From Adineta steineri (Eukaryota > Rotifera > Eurotatoria > Adinetida > Adinetidae), in the NCBI GenBank assembly GCA_905250115.1, contig CAJNOI010000138.1:124001-188000 (forward strand): a DNA stretch of 64,000 nt, given 5' to 3'. Below are positions 59,078 through 64,000 of this stretch, piece after piece. Position 1 is the stretch's first letter, and the number at the start of each line of letters is the position of its first letter. Under the pieces are notes generated by a model. The model did not search any database, was not told where the DNA came from, and saw only the letters and a list, made by a program, of their open reading frames with translations. The position numbers were made by a program, and so were the translations under genes.

Positions 59078-60457
59078 ATGTCAGACATTTACAGAAAAGA
59101 TTTTTTTTATCGAAGTAACAATAAGATCATTATTTGCATTATGCCATTAGAATTGAATGCTACTTCTCTTGAACTTACGTCACATGTTAACGAATCAACA
59201 TATTCAATTCACATCTATCTGTAAGAAATATATTTTATATCTTCTTCTCACATCAGTGATTGTAAAGCAACAAAATTTATTCATAAAGTCTGTTTAAGGT
59301 ACGATGAATCGACATACTTAGAACTCAAATATCATCATGTTGATCAAATTCCATCTGATTTTGGTGATTTATATAAAGGAAAAAATATATGGGTGGAAAT
59401 AAGTAGTATTAATGAAGATTTAATTCATGATGTATTGATTTATTTTGATGCTCATTCACTTGTTATTGATGATATTCAAACAGCTGAACAACGAATGAAA
59501 ATATCTGTTTTAAATGAAGATATTTATCTTTTACTTAATCTTATCTATTTAAATGAAACAAATCATGTTGTTGAACAAGAAAAAATTTATTTTTATCTAA
59601 CAGAAAATACATTAATAACTATACAACAATATGGTACACATAAATTATTTTCAACAATTAAATATCGTCTAGCTAAAAAACCAATTCCATCAAAAGGTCG
59701 TTTGAAAAAAATGAAAATAGATTATTTATTTTATTGTTTACTTAATGTTGTTATAGAAAATTATATGGTTGTATTAGATTCAATTTTACATGAAACTGAA
59801 CTTATTGATAAAGAATTGATGTTTTCAACAAAACCTAAAACAGATGTAGTGAATGTTGAAACATTAAAATCAATGTTTCGCATAAAACATGATTTACTTC
59901 ATTTTAAAATTGTATGTGCACCATTAAAAGATATAATTATCAAACTTCAAAAAACTCGAGAAACAGTTCTACCAAAACGACAACGATCAGCATTACGTCA
60001 ATGTCGTCGTCGACTAAAACGACGTTTACGACAAGTTATTGGTCATAATTGTACATATAATACTCCGGTAACATCTACTCTTAGTGGTGACGATGATGAA
60101 TATCTATTAGATAATGGTGTATTAGTACTTAATGATTATATCTATAAATATTTTAAACGTCTTTTAGATCATTCAGTTGAATTGAATGATACTATTGATT
60201 CATATTCTGATACTATTACATCACTGATCGATTTTTATATGATTCTAAATGGTGAATTAATTAATGATACGATATTAACATTGACAGTAATGTCATGTAT
60301 TTTTATGCCACTGAATTTTTTATCGAGTGTTAGTTCGATGAATTTTCAATATATGCCACAAATTCCTATGTATTATGGATATTATGGGCAACTTGGAATT
60401 ATGGGAATCGTTGCATTTATAATGATTCTTTGGTTTAGATTGAAAAAACTCTTGTAG
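59078..60457 (+). CDS. CorA-like divalent-cation transporter with SMN in place of GMN
   Basis: Two exons (59078-59220, 59299-60457) give 433 aa. A long soluble N-terminal part (beta/alpha, then helices: NVVIENYMVVLDSILHETEL, MFRIKHDLLHFKIVCAPLKD) matches the CorA funnel, including a very basic stretch (KRQRSALRQCRRRLKRRLRQ). Two C-terminal membrane helices follow (DTILTLTVMSCIFMPLNFLS and LGIMGIVAFIMILWF), joined by a loop reading SSMNFQYMPQIP. In CorA/Mrs2 this loop carries GMN at the pore mouth; here the Gly is Ser while MNF..MP is kept. A magnesium or other divalent cation channel is the likely role, in plasma or organelle membrane. The family placement is confident, the ion is not. Confidence 0.75.
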
Positions 60458-60670
60458 TTCATAATCCATTTCTCATTTTTCATCCAGAACAAAATTTCAA
60501 AGACTAAACTGCACATCGTAAATTTTTTTCTATTTTATACAATTGATGTATTTTTTTCGATTAATAAATAATATTGTGGGTTGTTTATTCTTATAAATCT
60601 TGAATATTGTAAGATTTTTCATTTGAATACTATTTTACAATAAAATAGTATGTATGATAAAAATGAAACT

Positions 60671-60678
60671 AAAAAAAA
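60671..60678 (-). terminator. Pol III T-run terminator of 5S copy 3
   Basis: Eight A on the + strand (eight T in the transcript) directly after the 5S 3' end. Confidence 0.8.
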
Positions 60679-60796
60679 GCTTACGACACTCGGTATTCCC
60701 AGGCAGTCACCCATCCAAGTACTAACCGAGCCAGATGTTGCTTAACTTCAGTGATCGAACGAGAACTGGTGTATTCAACGTGGTATGGCTGTAAGC
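60679..60796 (-). rRNA. 5S ribosomal RNA, copy 3
   Basis: 118 nt on the minus strand, very close to copy 2 (same GCTTAC/GTAAGC terminal pair) but with its own changes (CATCTGGCTCGG, GTGACTGCCTGGG). The GTGACTGCC change falls in the internal promoter box C block, so this copy may be less active. Confidence 0.95.
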
Positions 60797-61200
60797 GAAA
60801 AAGATTTTACTAGGAATTCTATTTTGTTGAAGTGTCATGTGTTACTTTGTTGGACGTTATCGACATTGATTTTTTTAAGATGAAGTTTATTGAAAAGAAA
60901 AAATGACTAACTATATTACAAGATAAGCAGTTGATGAATAGTATGAATATGTTTACATAAAAGAAGAAAAATGGAATGAGAACAAAAAAAAAAACGAGAA
61001 TTTAAATGCGTTCATGTTTAGAACATGCTGGAATAAGAATACGCTTTTTCAAGATAAGGGTTTCTCGAAAGCCACCATCATCATCGTAATAATACATAAA
61101 CCTTAAGAGAGAAAACGAAAAGAAAATGAAAAGCTATTTTTTTCACAGGACAAAAAGAACTGGTAAATAAGTTTATGAACAAAAACGAATCTTGATTGAA
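60797..61200. other. Intergenic region
   Basis: About 400 bp between 5S copy 3 and the saposin gene 3' end; A-rich. No gene seen. Confidence 0.6.
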
Positions 61201-64000
61201 TTAAATAACAATGTTTTTATTTTTTTTCGACCATACTTCACGTTGACACAGTTCGACAGCCTAAAAATTAAAAAAGAAAATTAATAATACTGGTTATAAT
61301 AACATTTATATTATTTACATTGCATAATTCAGCATTTTGACGACTTGTACACCAATAATTCATACCAAATATACATTTTCCATAAAGTGTCGATGTTGAT
61401 ACTGGAGTTGATGGAGTTGATTGACGGTGAGTTGATAGTGTTAATGGAGAATTAGCTGTGCAAAGTCCAATACTTTGACAAGCAACTTTTGGATCAACAT
61501 CACTGGAAATCATTTGAATAATATATGGCGCATATTGATCAACAAAATCAATACATTGTTGTTTAAGATTAAGTACAGAAAATGAATCACATGATTTTTT
61601 CAATCCAGCAATAATTTCTTCTTCAGTTTGATTAAGAGCAATATCATGTTTCATACGTGAAACAATGTATTTACAGATAGTGCAAGTAAATTCTGTTTGT
61701 TCGGTTGGTAAACGAACGTAATCATGATTTGGATAAGTAACTGGTGTAGGTTTCTTTGTTGTTGTTGTTTCTTTTGGTAAAGAAACTTGACACATACCAA
61801 GATAACGACAAATAGTATCAGGATCAGCCACTTCAGCAATCATTTCAGCAAGAACCGGTCCATAAGTTTTAACAAATTCTGTACATTGAGCACGTTCTTT
61901 ACCTACAAAATTACAAGATTATCTATACTAGGTATTTGATTATAGAATTTGCAAACTTACTTGGTAAAATAGTACAAACTCTTTCTAATGCAGCTTCAAC
62001 TGCAGCTTCAGATTTATTTGTCTTTAAAACTGCATCCAAATATGAAACAACATAATGACATAATGTACATTCTGGAGTTAAATCTAAATTTTTCATGACG
62101 GTACGTTTCAATTCATCATCTTTTTCCAGTGGTAGATGAATTTTTGATGGTTTAACTGCATTGGTATTGTCTTTTTCTGTTTGACAAATAGCTAATTGTT
62201 TACAGAAATTATTACCAAGATGAAGTTCTAGTTTTCGAATATGTGGTCGAAATAATTCAACTAATGTTTGGCATTGTGAAGTTTGGTCACTTGATAAGTG
62301 TGAACAAACAGTTGATAATGCATGCTCAAGTGATTTTTCACTTGAATCACGTTTTAATGCAAAACCAACATATGTTGAAACATAATCACAGACACCACAT
62401 GTTGCTTGATCTACTTTTGTTATATGTGATAATTCAACTTTCATTTGTTTGGTACATAAATTAAGTTTTTGACAAACTGTTGAAGCATCAAAATGATCAA
62501 TAAGTGTTGCAATTATTGTTGGACCATAGTTATCAATTAATTCATGACATTGACTTCGAAGTGTTGCTGGCATATCTTGACAAACTTTTTGTAAACTTTG
62601 TTCAATTTCTTGTTCAGTTGATTTTTGATGAATATAACTTGAAAGAATATTCATAACATATTCACAAAGAATACAAGTGGAATTAGAATCATTAATTTCT
62701 TCTTTGTCAAGTTTTGTTGGTAAAACAACAACCGATGTATGTGGTAAATGTTGTTCAAGTGTTTTTGGATCATATTGAAGTGATTGAGTATAAGCATTTA
62801 ATGCTTCTTCGCAAGATTGTTGATAGAAACCCATATTAGCACAAAGTGATGAAACATTGCAAAAACCTAGACGAGTACAAAATTGTTTTGCATCAATATC
62901 ATCAATACATGAATCATATTGTGTTTGAGTATCTTGCCAATATTTACGGCATTGATCCTTGGATGGACAATAATCACATCCGCGAATAAAGACTGACATA
63001 ATATTATCAACGGTTGCCTTTGCACATTCTTTCTTTTGATTTATTTGATCGACACAACATTGACATTTATCACTACTACATTCATCTAAATAATAGAAAA
63101 TATAATCAATTTAATAATATTTTAACAAATGAATAATCTTACTGAGATTTGCTGCCGTAAAAAAGTTGACTCCTTTTTTCTCACCAATGTGCATTAAATC
63201 TTTGATATTATAATTAATTTTAATGGTCTCAATTTGTTTTCTATTACCATGAATCATTTGTTTACATAATGATTGAAATGGACCAAGTGTTGAACAAATA
63301 TTTTTCTCAAATTCATCTTCTAAATATTTTTCATATTTAGCAAAATCCATGTCAGAATTTGTTGAACAAAATCCAATTGCAGAACATGTTTGTTTTGGAT
63401 CAAAATTTCGAACAGATTCTTCAAATGAATCTTGAATTTGTTTAACAAATACTTGACATTGTTTACCACCAAAACGTTGACAAAGATCATCAAAATATGA
63501 AGCAACACGAGTAATACCATGTAAAATACCATCTTTTCGTTGTTGTAAACTTTCTACACATGTTGAACATTTATCAGTTTCAATTGTAACATGTGATGTT
63601 GAACAAAGATGAATAGTTTGACAAAATTGTGCTGCATCAATATTATTTAAATATGCTTTAAGATTATCAAATTTTTGATTATAATAATCACGACATTGAT
63701 CTTTAACTGTACAACGTTCACATGTACGAAGTAATACATTACGAACTGCGTCCTATAATCACAACAAATAAATTATATATATAGGAAAATGACATGAATT
63801 ATTCTTACTAAATTATTGTTCCAAAAGTCTTTTGATGATTGAACTGCATCTTTACATGATTGACAAACATCAGCATGAACATTGGTTGACATTTGTTCAC
63901 GTAAATCATCATCAATTAATTTTGGATTATTTTTTAATAGAGCCATATAGACAGAAGCATAACGATGAGCTTGTGGTGATGACATTAAATGATCACACAT
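61201..64000 (-). CDS. Large prosaposin-like protein (3' part)
   Basis: The gene runs off the right edge. Exons here are 64000-63809, 63752-63143, 63085-61961, 61902-61319 and 61260-61201 (about 792 aa, all in phase). At least seven saposin-B-like modules can be read from their paired cysteines: CQSCKDAV, KCSTCVES, KCQCCVDQ, CILCEYVM, CGVCDYVS, CTLCHYVV and CTICKYIV, most closing with (L/F)C such as IGLC, LGMC or LAIC. The protein ends with a saposin-A-type module (KCIFGMNYWCTSRQNAELC and AVELCQREVW), as in prosaposins. Saposins present lipids to lysosomal hydrolases after proteolytic release. Human prosaposin has four B modules, so this is an expanded form. The first three modules here diverge more. 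Confidence 0.82.

Overview
The window is nuclear DNA of a small, AT-rich, compact metazoan genome. It is best explained as a bdelloid rotifer, of the Adineta/Rotaria kind. The reasons are many short GT-AG introns (about 45-60 bp) with occasional long ones, close gene packing, and several clade-typical families. Those families are an ADP-ribosyltransferase/TPR fusion pair, TIR/SAM proteins, a rhodopsin-like GPCR with HR in place of DRY, a secreted Ser/Thr-repeat protein and a CorA-like transporter. The rest are ordinary animal genes. The species assignment is inference; I could run no search.

Layout. 1-2103: 3' part of CFAP69 (+). 2320-5020: a kinesin-like gene with a decayed motor (-). 5583-8335: a Pro/Gly/Tyr/Gln-rich vWA protein (+) whose first intron holds a Tc1/mariner-like element with a hAT MITE inside it. 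9730-12425: gamma-glutamyltransferase (+). 12664-17258: two tandem ADP-ribosyltransferase/TPR genes (-). 18140-24269: gene-poor, with two 5S rRNA genes, a GPCR (-) and a decayed kelch fragment. 24270-25949: a secreted repeat protein (+). 25968-30205: a GNAT acetyltransferase, RNF170 and cytochrome c1 (all -). 30971-38971: a FAM120-like gene, a TIMMDC1-like gene and ING3 (all +, closely spaced). 39871-40968: a single-exon MDR reductase (-). 41379-45895: a TALPID3-like gene (+). 46035-47240: a DGAT2-family gene (-). 48234-53488: two tandem helical/TIR/SAM genes (+). 53549-56316: UBXN4 and a small Ly6-like GPI-type protein (-). 56712-58562: a mitochondrial PRDX3-like peroxiredoxin and GRB2 (+). 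59078-60457: a CorA-like transporter (+). 60679-60796: a third 5S gene (-). 61201-64000: the 3' part of a large prosaposin-like gene (-).

Exon models were built by hand from splice consensus, reading frame and known family sequence. Where I could check it, exon lengths sum to a multiple of three. The window has three N gaps; the one at 1679-1778 looks like a false gap because 22 identical bases flank it.

The accessory content of most interest is two unrelated tandem pairs of predicted NAD-consuming proteins within about 40 kb: two R-S-E ADP-ribosyltransferases and two TIR proteins. Both pairs are fused to protein-interaction modules and may act in sensing or immunity. Also notable are strong AG splice acceptors just upstream of many start codons, with very short gaps between some same-strand genes. 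Together these suggest spliced-leader trans-splicing and possible operons (TIMMDC1-ING3, PRDX3-GRB2).
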